Of a stretch of DNA of 38,551 bases, positions 15,030-23,907 are shown piece by piece; positions within the stretch are counted from its first letter, which is position 1, and the number at the start of each line of letters is the position of its first letter. Below the pieces are notes generated by a model. It was given only the letters and a program-made list of their open reading frames with translations. It searched no databases and was not told where the DNA came from. The DNA is taken from NCBI GenBank assembly GCA_913064925.1, contig CAJYBN010000001.1, positions 1 through 38,551 of the forward strand. The letters are read 5' to 3'. The position numbers were made by a program, and so were the translations under genes. The DNA is from an uncultured Peptococcaceae bacterium. GTDB taxonomy: Bacteria; Bacillota; Desulfotomaculia; Desulfotomaculales; Desulfallaceae.

Positions 15030-15989
15030 ATGAAGGTCGTATTCATGGGCACGCCGGATTTTGCTCTGCCGTCTCTGCGTGCCCTGTTGCAAAGCAACCA
15101 TACCGTAGCCGCCGTGGTCACCCAGCCGGACCGGCCGGCCGGGCGGGGCAAAAAAATGCGCCCGCCGCCTGTGAAAACGCTGGCCCGGCAAGCCGGCCTG
15201 CCGGTGTACCAGCCGGAAAAAATCGGCGAAACGGGGTTTTTAAACGCACTGCACGCGCTGGACCCGGAAGTTATTGTAGTGGCTGCCTACGGCCGGATAC
15301 TGCCGAAAAAGATTCTTGACTTGCCGCCTTACGGCTGCATCAACGTGCACGCTTCGCTGCTGCCGGCTTACCGCGGCGCGGCGCCGATTCAGTGGGCCGT
15401 GATCAACGGGGAAAAGGAAACGGGCATCACCATCATGCAAATGGACGAAGGCTTGGATACCGGCGACATACTTATGCAGGGCAGGATAACCATCGGTGAG
15501 GACGATACGGCGGGAACGGTTCACGACCTTTTGGCGTCGTTGGGCGGGCAGTTGCTGGTCCAAACCCTGGATAAACTGGCGCGAGGACAAATTCGCCCCG
15601 TGCCGCAGAACCACGCGCTTGCATCTTACGCGCCGCCGCTGACCACCGCACATGCAGTTATCAACTGGGCCAATGACGCTGTCGCAGTGAAAAACCAGGT
15701 GCGCGGTTTGCATCCCTGGCCGGGCGCGCGCACTTACCTGGGGGACAAGCTGCTGAAAATCTGGCGTGTGTCGGTGCCGGGCCGCGTTCCGGGCAATGGC
15801 GGCGGGCCGCCGGGCCGGGTGCTGGCGGCGGACGGGGAAAAGGGGCTTTTGGTGCAAACCGGCCGGGGAATAATAAAGATAGAAGAGCTGCAGCTGCAGG
15901 GCAAAAGGCAGATGCCGGCGGCCTTGTTTTTAAGGGGTAATCCGGTGCTGCCGGGCGAGGTGCTGGGCAAGCACCCTGACGGGGGTTGA
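15030..15989 (+). CDS. fmt: Methionyl-tRNA formyltransferase
   Basis: This 319-residue protein begins with the Rossmann-like MKVVFMGTPDFALPSL. It holds the catalytic triad region NVHASLLPAYRGAAPI (Asn and His) and the Asp in MDEGLDTGD, and ends with the C-terminal OB-fold-like tRNA-binding domain (VRGLHPWPGARTYL onward). It transfers formyl from 10-formyl-tetrahydrofolate to Met-tRNAi. GGAGG lies before the ATG at 15030. Its TGA stop overlaps the start region of the DUF116 gene. Confidence 0.97.
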   Translation: MKVVFMGTPDFALPSLRALLQSNHTVAAVVTQPDRPAGRGKKMRPPPVKTLARQAGLPVYQPEKIGETGFLNALHALDPEVIVVAAYGRILPKKILDLPPYGCINVHASLLPAYRGAAPIQWAVINGEKETGITIMQMDEGLDTGDILMQGRITIGEDDTAGTVHDLLASLGGQLLVQTLDKLARGQIRPVPQNHALASYAPPLTTAHAVINWANDAVAVKNQVRGLHPWPGARTYLGDKLLKIWRVSVPGRVPGNGGGPPGRVLAADGEKGLLVQTGRGIIKIEELQLQGKRQMPAALFLRGNPVLPGEVLGKHPDGG

Positions 15990-16774
15990 TCAGGTTGCAA
16001 AACATGGTGCAGGTTTATGAGCGCAAGCGCTTGTTTATCGGGCTGCTGGGCATAAGCGTAGCGGCCGTGGGGTTGGTGACGGCGGCCATCTGGTATTTGT
16101 TGTTCAGCCCGGAGCGGTCGGTGGTCTATCAACTGGTTCTGCTTCTGCTGGTGGTGGCGCTCATCGCCGTTATCGTACTGGCCGGTTTCGGCTTGGCCGG
16201 CATAGTGCTCACCATCATCCGCTCCCGGCCAATGGGTCTTTTGCAGGGGCCCATGCGGGTGGCGCTGAACACATTTTTCCCGCTGGTGCTGGTTCTGGGC
16301 AAAATACTGCGGATAGACATGGACCGGATAAAGCGTTCCTTTATTGCCGTAAATAATAATCTTGTTTCCGCCAAGCGCATTAAAATCGAACCGCACCAAT
16401 TGCTGTTGTTGGCGCCCCATTGCCTGCAAAACAGCGACTGCCTGCATAAGGTGACGGGTAACATTGACAACTGCCGCCGCTGCGGTAAATGCAACGTCAA
16501 TGACATCTTAAACCTGCGCGACCGTTACGGCATCCGGGTGGGTATGGCCACCGGCGGAACGCTGGCCCGCAAGTACGTGCGGGACTACCGCCCCAAGGCC
16601 ATCGTGGCCATTGCATGCGAGCGCGATTTAACCAGCGGCATCCTGGATGCCAATCCCGTACCTGTACTGGGTGTCACCAACTTGCGGCCCGAGGGCCCGT
16701 GCCAAAACACCCGGGTTTCCCTGCAGCGGGTGGATGAGGCCGTTCAATTCTTTCTAACAAGCAATAAGACGTAA
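15986..16774 (+). CDS. DUF116 membrane protein with cysteine-rich cytoplasmic domain
   Basis: This protein of about 262 residues has two N-terminal membrane helices (about 13-37 and 47-75), followed by the DUF116 domain. It has a cysteine cluster (HCLQNSDCLHK, then DNCRRCGKCN) and two later cysteines (IACERD and GPCQNT). The pattern suggests an iron-sulfur or zinc site, but the function of the family is not known to me. The start is uncertain: TTG 15986 overlaps the fmt stop, and ATG 16004 is a possible alternative. The fmt-DUF116-rsmB neighbourhood recurs in clostridia by general knowledge, which hints at a housekeeping role near translation. Confidence 0.8.
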   Translation: MIRLQNMVQVYERKRLFIGLLGISVAAVGLVTAAIWYLLFSPERSVVYQLVLLLLVVALIAVIVLAGFGLAGIVLTIIRSRPMGLLQGPMRVALNTFFPLVLVLGKILRIDMDRIKRSFIAVNNNLVSAKRIKIEPHQLLLLAPHCLQNSDCLHKVTGNIDNCRRCGKCNVNDILNLRDRYGIRVGMATGGTLARKYVRDYRPKAIVAIACERDLTSGILDANPVPVLGVTNLRPEGPCQNTRVSLQRVDEAVQFFLTSNKT

Positions 16775-16801
16775 TAACAAACATAATATTATTTAAATTA
16801 T

Positions 16802-18238
16802 GTGTTGGATGTGATTGAATTGCCATCCCCGGTTAATGCCCGAGAACTGGCCCTGCAAGTTCTATTGGACGTGGAAGAGCGCGGGGCATATGTTAACTTG
16901 GCCCTGGGGGCCGCCCTGGACAAGGCGGACCCCTGCAGGCTTGACCGGGCTTTTATTACCGAACTGGTATACGGGACCCTGCGCCGTTTAAACACGCTGG
17001 ACTGGGCGCTGGGGCTTTACTTGCGCCGGCCGCTTTCCCGGCTTGACCCAAAGGTGCGTAATATTTTGCGCCTGGGGGCTTACCAGGTTTTGTTTATGGA
17101 ACGGGTTCCGGACGCCGCCGCCGTAAACGAGTCGGCCAAGCTGGCCCGCCGGCACGGCCACGAGGGGATAGTCAAGTTTGTCAACGGCGTGCTGCGCAAC
17201 TTGGTGCGGGGCCGGGAAAGGCTGCCTTATCCCGATCCGGGCCAGGACCCCGTGGGATATATTGCGCTGCGTCACTCGCACCCGGCCTGGCTGGTGCGCC
17301 GCTGGATGGACCAGTTCGGTTTTACGACCGCGGCGGCCTTATGCGAAGCGAATAACCGGCCGGCGCCCAACACGGTGCGGGTGAACACGCTCAAAGCGGA
17401 TACCGAAACGGTAATGGCCATGCTGGCCGGAGAGGGAATCGCCGTGCAAAGGGGGAAGTACGCGCGGGACTGCCTGCTGTTGGGTGGCGGAGTTGTCACC
17501 GGGCGGCTGGTCCCTTTTCGGGAGGGTCTATTGCAGGTCCAGGACGAAAGCTCGATACTGGTGGGGCAGGCCGTGCACCCCGGGCCGGGCTCCCGGGTGA
17601 TCGACGTGGCCAGCGCCCCCGGTGGCAAAGCCACCCACTTGGCCCAGTTGATGCAAAACCGGGGTGAAATACTGGCCCTGGACGTCCACCGGCATAAAAT
17701 CAAGTTAATTGAGGACAACTGCCGGCGGCTGGGCGTGACGATAGTGCGCACCCTGCTGGCCGACGCCCGGCACCTGCCGGAGGAATACGCGGTATGGGCC
17801 GATTACGTGCTGGTAGACGCCCCGTGCTCCGGGCTGGGAGTGCTGCGCCGCCGCCCGGATGCCAAGTGGCGCAAAAAAGAAGGGCAGATCCGGGAACTGG
17901 CTCTCCTGCAGTCCCAGATACTGTCTGCGGCGGCCGCCGCCTTAAAGCCCGGCGGAATCCTGGTCTACAGTACCTGCACCATCACCCGGGAGGAGAATCT
18001 GGGGCAAGTGGAGGCGTTTTTAAGGGCTCATCCCGACTTTACCCTGGAATCGCTGGCCGGCTTATTGCCCGACAGCCTGGACTGGGACAGCACTTTGCGG
18101 CAAGGTTTCTTGCAAATTATGCCCCACTTGCACGACGGCCTGGATGGCTTCTTTATTGCCAGGTTGCGAAAAGCACCCGGCAGCAGTTGCCAGGTGCCGG
18201 TTGCGAGTGCAGTAAAGAAAATAAACAGCCGGGTGTAA
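16802..18238 (+). CDS. rsmB: 16S rRNA m5C967 methyltransferase RsmB
   Basis: This 478-residue protein has an N-terminal NusB-like helical domain (about 10-140) and a C-terminal Rossmann methyltransferase domain. The SAM loop is DVASAPGGKATHL (268-280). Two catalytic cysteines are visible: C342 in DAPCSGLG and C392 in YSTCTITREEN. It makes m5C in 16S rRNA helix 31. The start is unclear: GTG 16802 and GTG 16811 are both in frame and neither has a good ribosome site. The tail after about residue 465 is not conserved. The gene is followed by rlmN 27 nt later. Confidence 0.94.
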   Translation: MLDVIELPSPVNARELALQVLLDVEERGAYVNLALGAALDKADPCRLDRAFITELVYGTLRRLNTLDWALGLYLRRPLSRLDPKVRNILRLGAYQVLFMERVPDAAAVNESAKLARRHGHEGIVKFVNGVLRNLVRGRERLPYPDPGQDPVGYIALRHSHPAWLVRRWMDQFGFTTAAALCEANNRPAPNTVRVNTLKADTETVMAMLAGEGIAVQRGKYARDCLLLGGGVVTGRLVPFREGLLQVQDESSILVGQAVHPGPGSRVIDVASAPGGKATHLAQLMQNRGEILALDVHRHKIKLIEDNCRRLGVTIVRTLLADARHLPEEYAVWADYVLVDAPCSGLGVLRRRPDAKWRKKEGQIRELALLQSQILSAAAAALKPGGILVYSTCTITREENLGQVEAFLRAHPDFTLESLAGLLPDSLDWDSTLRQGFLQIMPHLHDGLDGFFIARLRKAPGSSCQVPVASAVKKINSRV

Positions 18239-18265
18239 AAATGCCAACATGACGGGAGGGCGGGC

Positions 18266-19312
18266 ATGGCAAATCTCCCTAGCTTGCGGGACCTATCGCT
18301 GGCGGAACTGAAACAAGTGACGGCCGACCTGGGTTTGCCGGCGTACCGTGCATCCCAAATTGCCGGTTGGGTGCACCGCAAAGGGGTCGCTTCCTTTGCG
18401 GAAATGACCAGTTTGCCCCGGGACGTGCGGGAAATGCTCTCCCGGCGGTTTAGAGCCGGCGGCTTGAACGTGGCCGGGAAAAAGGTTTCTCGCGACGGCA
18501 GCACGGTAAAATACCTGCTGGAGCTGGCCGACGGGCAGACGGTGGAAAGCGTGCTGATGCGTTACCGGTACGGTTATTCGGCCTGCCTGTCCACGCAGGT
18601 GGGGTGCCGCATGGGCTGCCGGATCTGCGCGTCGGGGCTGGAAGGGCTGGTGCGTAACCTGACGGCGGGGGAAATAATCGACCAGATTTGGGCTATGCAG
18701 CGTGATTCCGGCTGCCGGGTGGGGCGCGTAGTGTTGATGGGCTCGGGCGAACCGCTGGATAATTATGCGGCCACGATAAAATTCTTGACGCTGGTGAATG
18801 CGCCGTACGGGCTTAATATCAGCCACCGGCACGTTACGCTGTCCACCTGCGGCATAGTGCCGCGCGTATATGATCTAATGGAACTACGCCTGTCCATCAC
18901 TTTGGCGGTTTCGCTGCACGCTCCCAACAACGAGCTGCGCAGCAGGCTGGTGCCGGTGAATAAAGCGTACCCGCTGGAAGAACTGCTCCCGGCATGCCGC
19001 GCGTACGCGGAAACTACGGGCCGCCGGGTTTCGTTCGAGTACGCCCTGCTGGCCGGCGTCAACGACTCGCAGCAGCACGCGGGCGAACTGGCCGGTATTT
19101 TACGCGGTATTCACTGCCACATCAATTTATTACCCGTCAATCCGGTACCTGAACGCGGGTGGCGGCGCAGCGCCGCGCGGAACGTACGCGCTTTCCGGGC
19201 GATGCTGGAACGGGCCGGGTACCCGGTCACCGTGCGCCGCGAATTGGGGCTGGACATTGACGCCGCCTGCGGCCAGCTGCGGCGGCGCGTCAATGCGAGG
19301 GGTCGGGAATGA
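18266..19312 (+). CDS. rlmN: Dual-specificity 23S rRNA/tRNA adenine-C2 methyltransferase RlmN (radical SAM)
   Basis: This 348-residue protein carries the radical-SAM cluster motif CRMGCRIC (C114, C118, C121), with C107 seven residues upstream and C335 near the C-terminus, the methyl-carrying cysteine. MGSGEPLDN is the SAM-binding GEP motif. It methylates A2503 of 23S rRNA. The distribution of all five cysteines argues for a true RlmN rather than Cfr. GGGAGG lies upstream of ATG 18266. The TGA stop overlaps the ATG of the next gene. Confidence 0.95.
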   Translation: MANLPSLRDLSLAELKQVTADLGLPAYRASQIAGWVHRKGVASFAEMTSLPRDVREMLSRRFRAGGLNVAGKKVSRDGSTVKYLLELADGQTVESVLMRYRYGYSACLSTQVGCRMGCRICASGLEGLVRNLTAGEIIDQIWAMQRDSGCRVGRVVLMGSGEPLDNYAATIKFLTLVNAPYGLNISHRHVTLSTCGIVPRVYDLMELRLSITLAVSLHAPNNELRSRLVPVNKAYPLEELLPACRAYAETTGRRVSFEYALLAGVNDSQQHAGELAGILRGIHCHINLLPVNPVPERGWRRSAARNVRAFRAMLERAGYPVTVRRELGLDIDAACGQLRRRVNARGRE

Positions 19313-20058
19313 GGTTTTGGCGTAAACTGGAAAGCAACTTGGAAAGGCATATTGAGGGTTTTTTCCAAAACAGGTCCGAGGGCGACTTGCAGCCCGTAAA
19401 AGTGGCCAGGAAACTGGCCCGGGAGATGAGCGACCGCAGCCGGCCCGGGCTGCGTGAAGTATACGCGCCCAACCGTTACGTGGTATACCTGGATGCGGGC
19501 AATTATGCCCGCGCCAAGGCTTTTGTTGAACAGTTGTCGTCTGAATTCAGCACTTACCTGGCCGGCAAGGCGGTGGAAAAAAATTATACTTTGCCGGGGC
19601 CGGTGACGGTGCACATCGAAGAAGACAAAAACCTTGCCCCGGGCAAGTTCAGGGTGGAAAGTTTTTTTACGCGGGCGGAGGATTTAAGCCCGCTAACGGA
19701 AGATACCCTGTGCTACACTCCGGTCTGCAGCGGCGGCTCGCTCCGGGAACAGCCGGTAAATGGCGAGCGGCCGGCTCGCCTGGAAGTGACGGAAGGCGTG
19801 CTGCGGGGCAGGCAATTTACACTGGATGACAACCTGGTGGTTCTCGGGCGCAGGGAAACGTGCGATGTCTACCTGCCCGACGCCAGCGTATCCAGGCGGC
19901 ATGCCGTGGTGATGCGCCAGGGCCGGCGGTACGTCATCAGGGACCAGGGCAGCACCAACGGTACGTATGTGAACGGAGAGAAAGTGGAAAACAAGGTGCT
20001 GGGCCACGGCGACATCATCAAACTGGGTAAAACCGTGCTGGTTTTCAAGGTGGAATGA
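19309..20058 (+). CDS. fhaA: FhaA-like protein (DUF3662 + FHA domain)
   Basis: This 249-residue protein has an N-terminal DUF3662 domain (about 1-115, with LERHIEGFFQN and YAPNRYVVYLD). After a linker comes an FHA domain (about 165-248: LGRRETCDVYLPDAS, SRRHAVV, GSTNGTYVNG). FHA domains bind phosphothreonine. In actinobacteria FhaA is a substrate or partner of PknB and affects cell-wall synthesis. Its ATG overlaps the rlmN stop (ATGA). The Ser/Thr kinase and phosphatase are encoded just downstream, so this is probably a phospho-reader of that system. Confidence 0.9.
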   Translation: MRFWRKLESNLERHIEGFFQNRSEGDLQPVKVARKLAREMSDRSRPGLREVYAPNRYVVYLDAGNYARAKAFVEQLSSEFSTYLAGKAVEKNYTLPGPVTVHIEEDKNLAPGKFRVESFFTRAEDLSPLTEDTLCYTPVCSGGSLREQPVNGERPARLEVTEGVLRGRQFTLDDNLVVLGRRETCDVYLPDASVSRRHAVVMRQGRRYVIRDQGSTNGTYVNGEKVENKVLGHGDIIKLGKTVLVFKVE

Positions 20059-20073
20059 TTTTTGGAGATTTTT

Positions 20074-20559
20074 TTGTTTGTTTTGCGCACCATGTTTCTG
20101 GTGCTGGTTTACGCATTTATATTCATTTTATTATCTTACTTACTGAAAGACTTGCGGGGCACTGTACCGCGCGCGCCGGTACGACAGCCGGATGCCCTTA
20201 GGAACAAGGCCGGGGTACTGCGGGTGGTGAGCGCGCCTTCCGCGTGCGGTTTGGTGGGGAAGGAATTTCCGCTGGCCGGCGAATTGAAACTGGGCAGGGG
20301 GCCGGAAAACGAAGTGGTAATTCCCGACCGGTTTGCTTCCAACCGGCACGCGCGGTTGTATTGCCGCAACGGGCAGTACTGGCTGGAAGACCTGGGCAGC
20401 AAAAACGGTACCTTTTTAAACGGGCTACTCCTGGAAGGGCCTGCAGTGCTGGCAAACGGTGATCACATCAAGATCGGTAACGTGATATTCAGGTTTATGA
20501 GGTGGGATTATGAGGTGGAGTCAGGTCACCGAGTGCGGACCGGTGCGCCGGAGAAATGA
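20074..20559 (+). CDS. fhaB: Membrane-anchored FHA-domain protein (FhaB-like)
   Basis: This protein of about 161 residues has one N-terminal membrane helix (LVLVYAFIFILLSYLL), a basic proline-containing linker and a C-terminal FHA domain (LKLGRGPENEVVIPDR, SNRHARL, GSKNGTFLNG). The start was set to TTG 20074, with GGAG (20064-20067) at a fitting distance; TTG 20062 would place that site inside the gene. The layout matches actinobacterial FhaB/FipA. The last 50 nt overlap the phosphatase gene in another frame. Confidence 0.87.
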   Translation: MFVLRTMFLVLVYAFIFILLSYLLKDLRGTVPRAPVRQPDALRNKAGVLRVVSAPSACGLVGKEFPLAGELKLGRGPENEVVIPDRFASNRHARLYCRNGQYWLEDLGSKNGTFLNGLLLEGPAVLANGDHIKIGNVIFRFMRWDYEVESGHRVRTGAPEK

Positions 20560-21223
20560 AGACTGGTTGTGTGCCTGTCCCGGTTTGGGCTTGTTTGCCG
20601 TGGCCGACGGCATGGGCGGGCACCTGGCCGGCGACGTGGCCAGCAGAATGGCCCTGGAAGAATTGGAGAAATATATCAGGACGCATGCCGGCCGGGGATA
20701 TGCGGCCCGGGACCTGCTGGCGCTGGGCATACAGCAGGCCAACGCGGCGGTTTACCGGTCGGCCTTGGAAAATGCCTCCCGCAGGGGTATGGGAACGACG
20801 CTGGCCGCCTGCCTGGTGGAAGGGTACCGGCTCACCGTGGCCAATGTTGGGGACAGCAGGGTGTTGCTGCTGCGCGGCGAAAAGATACAAAAGCTTACCA
20901 ACGACCACTCCTTGGTGCAGGAGCTCCTTGACGGCGGCGTGATAACCGAGCAGGACGCTTTTCACCACCCGGGCCGCAATGTTCTCACCAAGGCGCTGGG
21001 CTTAGCCCCGCGGGTGGAGCCCGACATCTTTACATACCAGCTGGTGGCCGGCGACAGGCTGCTCATTTGCACGGACGGGTTGTCCGGTTTCGTGCGCGAG
21101 CAGCGGATTGGGCAGTTAATGGCCGCAGCGGAACCGCACGCGGCGGTGCGGGCGCTGCTGGCCGAGGCACTGCGCGCCGGCAGCAACGATAACATAACCA
21201 TGATACTCATGGTGATGGATTGA
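20510..21223 (+). CDS. prpC: PP2C-family Ser/Thr protein phosphatase
   Basis: This 237-residue protein has the PP2C metal-binding motifs: RRRNED near the start, VADGMGGH, GTTLAACLV, VGDSRVLLL, LVQELLDGG, LICTDGLSG and the final SNDNITMILM. It removes phosphate from the targets of the PASTA kinase encoded downstream and from the kinase itself. The ATG at 20510 lies within the end of the FHA gene (50-nt overlap), and the stop overlaps the next start, so the stretch is tightly coupled. Confidence 0.95.
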   Translation: MRWSQVTECGPVRRRNEDWLCACPGLGLFAVADGMGGHLAGDVASRMALEELEKYIRTHAGRGYAARDLLALGIQQANAAVYRSALENASRRGMGTTLAACLVEGYRLTVANVGDSRVLLLRGEKIQKLTNDHSLVQELLDGGVITEQDAFHHPGRNVLTKALGLAPRVEPDIFTYQLVAGDRLLICTDGLSGFVREQRIGQLMAAAEPHAAVRALLAEALRAGSNDNITMILMVMD

Positions 21224-22476
21224 TGCAGAAACGCTCCAGGGAGAGAAAACTGCTACTGGCGGCTTTTCTTTATACCCTCACCGGCGGAATAATCCTCTAT
21301 CTGGATGATCCGGGGCTGCCGGGGCTGGGGGCTATCAGCGCGGCCTGCGTTATGTTTGCCGGGTTTGTGGTCTTCAGCTTCACTTGGCAAAACCGGAACG
21401 CTGGTTTTGACCCGTACATCGTGCCGGTTATCAATGTACTGGCGGGCACCGGCATCATATTCCTGTTCAGGCTGGAACCGGCTTACGGCTACAGGCAGCT
21501 GGCCTGGCTGGTTATCAGCATGGCGGCCCTGTATTGCACTACCCTGCTGGGGCAGCGTTACCGGTGGCTGGGAGAGTATAAGTACCTGCTGGCCCTGGGC
21601 GGCATCATCGCCCTGCTGCTGCCCGTTTTTGTGGGAGTGGAAATGGGCGGAGCAAAGAGCTGGCTGGACCTGAGGCTTTTTCACTGGCAGCCGTCTGAAT
21701 TTGTCAAGCTGCTGCTGGTATTGTTTCTCGGCAGCTACCTGGTGGAAAACAGGGTCCCGTGGCGTTCGGGCGGCGGGCGCGCTTACTTTCTGCCGGGGGC
21801 CCAGGCATGGGGTCCGCTGCTGGGCATGTGGCTTACGGCGCTGCTGGTGCTGGTTTTTCAGAAGGATTTGGGCACCGCCCTCATTTACTTTGCTACCTTT
21901 CTGGCCATGGTGTATGTGGCCACGGCCAGGTGGCTGTATATATTTGGGGGAGTTTTTTTGTTTATCGCCGGAGCGACGGCGGCGTTTTTTACGGTAGGCC
22001 ACGTGCACACGCGGGTGGCCATTTGGCTCAACCCCTGGGCGGAGGCACAGGGAGCGGGTTACCAAATTATCCAATCCCTTTATGCCATTAAAGCCGGGGG
22101 GCTGTTCGGGGCGGGGCTGGGTAACGGTTTTCCGGGGTTTATCCCCGCGGTGCACACGGACTTCATTTTCGCCGCCATTTGCGAAGAAATCGGGCTGCTG
22201 GGCGGAATAGCCGTTTTGCTGCTGTTCATTATTTTGGTTTACCGGGGCTTTAAGATTGCGCTGGCCGCGCGGGACGATTTCGCCCAAATAACGGCGGCCG
22301 GTTTCTCTGCTCTGCTGGGCCTGCAGGTTTTTATCATTATTGCCGGGGTGACCAAGTTATTGCCCATGACCGGTATAACCCTGCCGTATATCAGTTACGG
22401 GGGCAGCTCGCTGGTAGCCAATTTTATCCTGGCCGGTATGCTGCTCAACATATCTGCCGAGGCTGATATAATATGA
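21223..22476 (+). CDS. rodA: FtsW/RodA/SpoVE-family peptidoglycan polymerase
   Basis: This 417-residue membrane protein has about ten helices and the SEDS family signature near the C-terminus (LLPMTGITLPYISYGGSSL) plus the conserved FQKDLGTALIY segment with the catalytic-type Asp region. SEDS proteins polymerise lipid II and work with a class B PBP, which is encoded next. The ATG at 21223 overlaps the phosphatase stop (TGATG), and the stop overlaps the PBP start. FtsW or RodA cannot be separated by eye; the operon context resembles actinobacterial rodA-pbpA. Confidence 0.94.
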   Translation: MQKRSRERKLLLAAFLYTLTGGIILYLDDPGLPGLGAISAACVMFAGFVVFSFTWQNRNAGFDPYIVPVINVLAGTGIIFLFRLEPAYGYRQLAWLVISMAALYCTTLLGQRYRWLGEYKYLLALGGIIALLLPVFVGVEMGGAKSWLDLRLFHWQPSEFVKLLLVLFLGSYLVENRVPWRSGGGRAYFLPGAQAWGPLLGMWLTALLVLVFQKDLGTALIYFATFLAMVYVATARWLYIFGGVFLFIAGATAAFFTVGHVHTRVAIWLNPWAEAQGAGYQIIQSLYAIKAGGLFGAGLGNGFPGFIPAVHTDFIFAAICEEIGLLGGIAVLLLFIILVYRGFKIALAARDDFAQITAAGFSALLGLQVFIIIAGVTKLLPMTGITLPYISYGGSSLVANFILAGMLLNISAEADII

Positions 22477-23852
22477 AGTATAATACGCGCAGGCTGGCAT
22501 ACGCTGTTTTAATAGGGCTGGCGGCCATATGCGCTTACCTGGCCCTGATACCGCCCTACGTGGATTGCGTTTCGGGCGGCGGCACTCAGCCGGCGGACCC
22601 GCGCCTGCAGGCCCGGGAAAGCATGATCAAACGCGGGGATATCCTGGACCGCCATGGCGAGGTGCTGGCCTGCAGCCTGCCGGCGGAACGGGGTTACCAG
22701 CGCTGTTACCCGCTGGGCAATGCGGCGGCTCACGTCACCGGCTACTGCTCGCAGCAATACGGTTCTGCGGGCCTGGAGAAAAGCATGGCTCCTGTTTTGC
22801 TGGGCCTGCGGGATGAAGACGTTTTGCGCAACTTGCGCAACCGGATCCTGGGCAGGCCGGCATCGGGCCGGGACATAATGCTTACCATCGATGCAGGGCT
22901 GCAGGCGCACGCAGCCCGCTTGCTGCAAGGGCACGTAGGTGCTGCGGTGGTACTGAACCCGGCCACCGGCGAGGTGCTGGCCCTGGCCAGTTACCCGGCG
23001 TATGACCCCGCTGTGCCGGGCAAATATATTGACGGCCGGAAAGCCCCGCTGTTAAACCGGGCCTGTCAGGGAGCCTACCCGCCGGGATCGGTTTTTAAAA
23101 TAGTCACGGCGGCGGCCGTGCTGGCTCACGAGCCGCGCGCGGCGGAACAAACCGTGCATTGCACGGGCGAGCTGGTAATTAACGGCTTTGTGTTGCGGGA
23201 CAACGCGGCACACGGTTTGGTTGATTTTTACGAGGCATTTGCGGCATCCTGCAATGTGGCCTTCGCGCGGTACGGCCTGGCCCTGGGAGCAGAAAAACTG
23301 GTGCAGCAGGCGCGCGCTTGCGGTATAGGAAAACGGCCGGAGTTTCCCCTGCCCGTTTACGCCGGGCACATTCCACCGGCGGGAGCTATGGACGGGCCGG
23401 CCCTGGCATCCACCGCCATAGGCCAGGGCGAGGTGCTGTTAAGCCCGCTGCATGCCGCTTTGCTGGCCTGCGCGGTGGCCAATGAGGGCCTGGTCATGAA
23501 ACCATACATTGTAGCCGGGTACGAGAACCCGTACGGCCGCTTCAGCCGGCGGCATCCGGAGAAGTGGCTGCGGGCCATGGATCCGGCGGTGGCCGCGGTG
23601 ATTAAGCAGCAAATGGTGGCTGCTGTGGCCGGCGGCACGGGGCGGGCGGCGGCGCTGCCGGGTGTGGCGGTGGCCGGTAAAACCGGTTCGGCGGAGAACC
23701 CGCACGGGCCGCCCCACGCCTGGTTCGTGGGATTCGCGCCGGCCGAGCGGCCGCGGGTGGCGGTAGCCGTGCTGCTGGAAAACGCCGGTTCCGGGGGGCG
23801 ACAGGCAGCGCCCCTGGCCCGGGAAATTTTTCGGAAAGCTCTGCAGCCCTGA
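22473..23852 (+). CDS. pbpA: Class B penicillin-binding protein (PbpA-like transpeptidase)
   Basis: This 459-residue protein has one N-terminal membrane anchor (10-27), a short PBP-dimer region and a transpeptidase domain. The three catalytic motifs are S206-x-x-K209 (PPGSVFKIV), S259-C260-N261 and K403-T404-G405. It cross-links peptidoglycan outside the membrane. It is shorter than FtsI or PBP2 of rods (about 550-700), close to mycobacterial PbpA. No PASTA domain is present. It starts within the stop of rodA (ATGA). The SEDS-PBP pair is a likely functional complex. Confidence 0.94.
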   Translation: MKYNTRRLAYAVLIGLAAICAYLALIPPYVDCVSGGGTQPADPRLQARESMIKRGDILDRHGEVLACSLPAERGYQRCYPLGNAAAHVTGYCSQQYGSAGLEKSMAPVLLGLRDEDVLRNLRNRILGRPASGRDIMLTIDAGLQAHAARLLQGHVGAAVVLNPATGEVLALASYPAYDPAVPGKYIDGRKAPLLNRACQGAYPPGSVFKIVTAAAVLAHEPRAAEQTVHCTGELVINGFVLRDNAAHGLVDFYEAFAASCNVAFARYGLALGAEKLVQQARACGIGKRPEFPLPVYAGHIPPAGAMDGPALASTAIGQGEVLLSPLHAALLACAVANEGLVMKPYIVAGYENPYGRFSRRHPEKWLRAMDPAVAAVIKQQMVAAVAGGTGRAAALPGVAVAGKTGSAENPHGPPHAWFVGFAPAERPRVAVAVLLENAGSGGRQAAPLAREIFRKALQP

Positions 23853-23907
23853 TCCCGACCCTTAAAACCGCCGCGCCGTTTTTAAACCTACTTCCGAGGT
23901 GAAGCGT

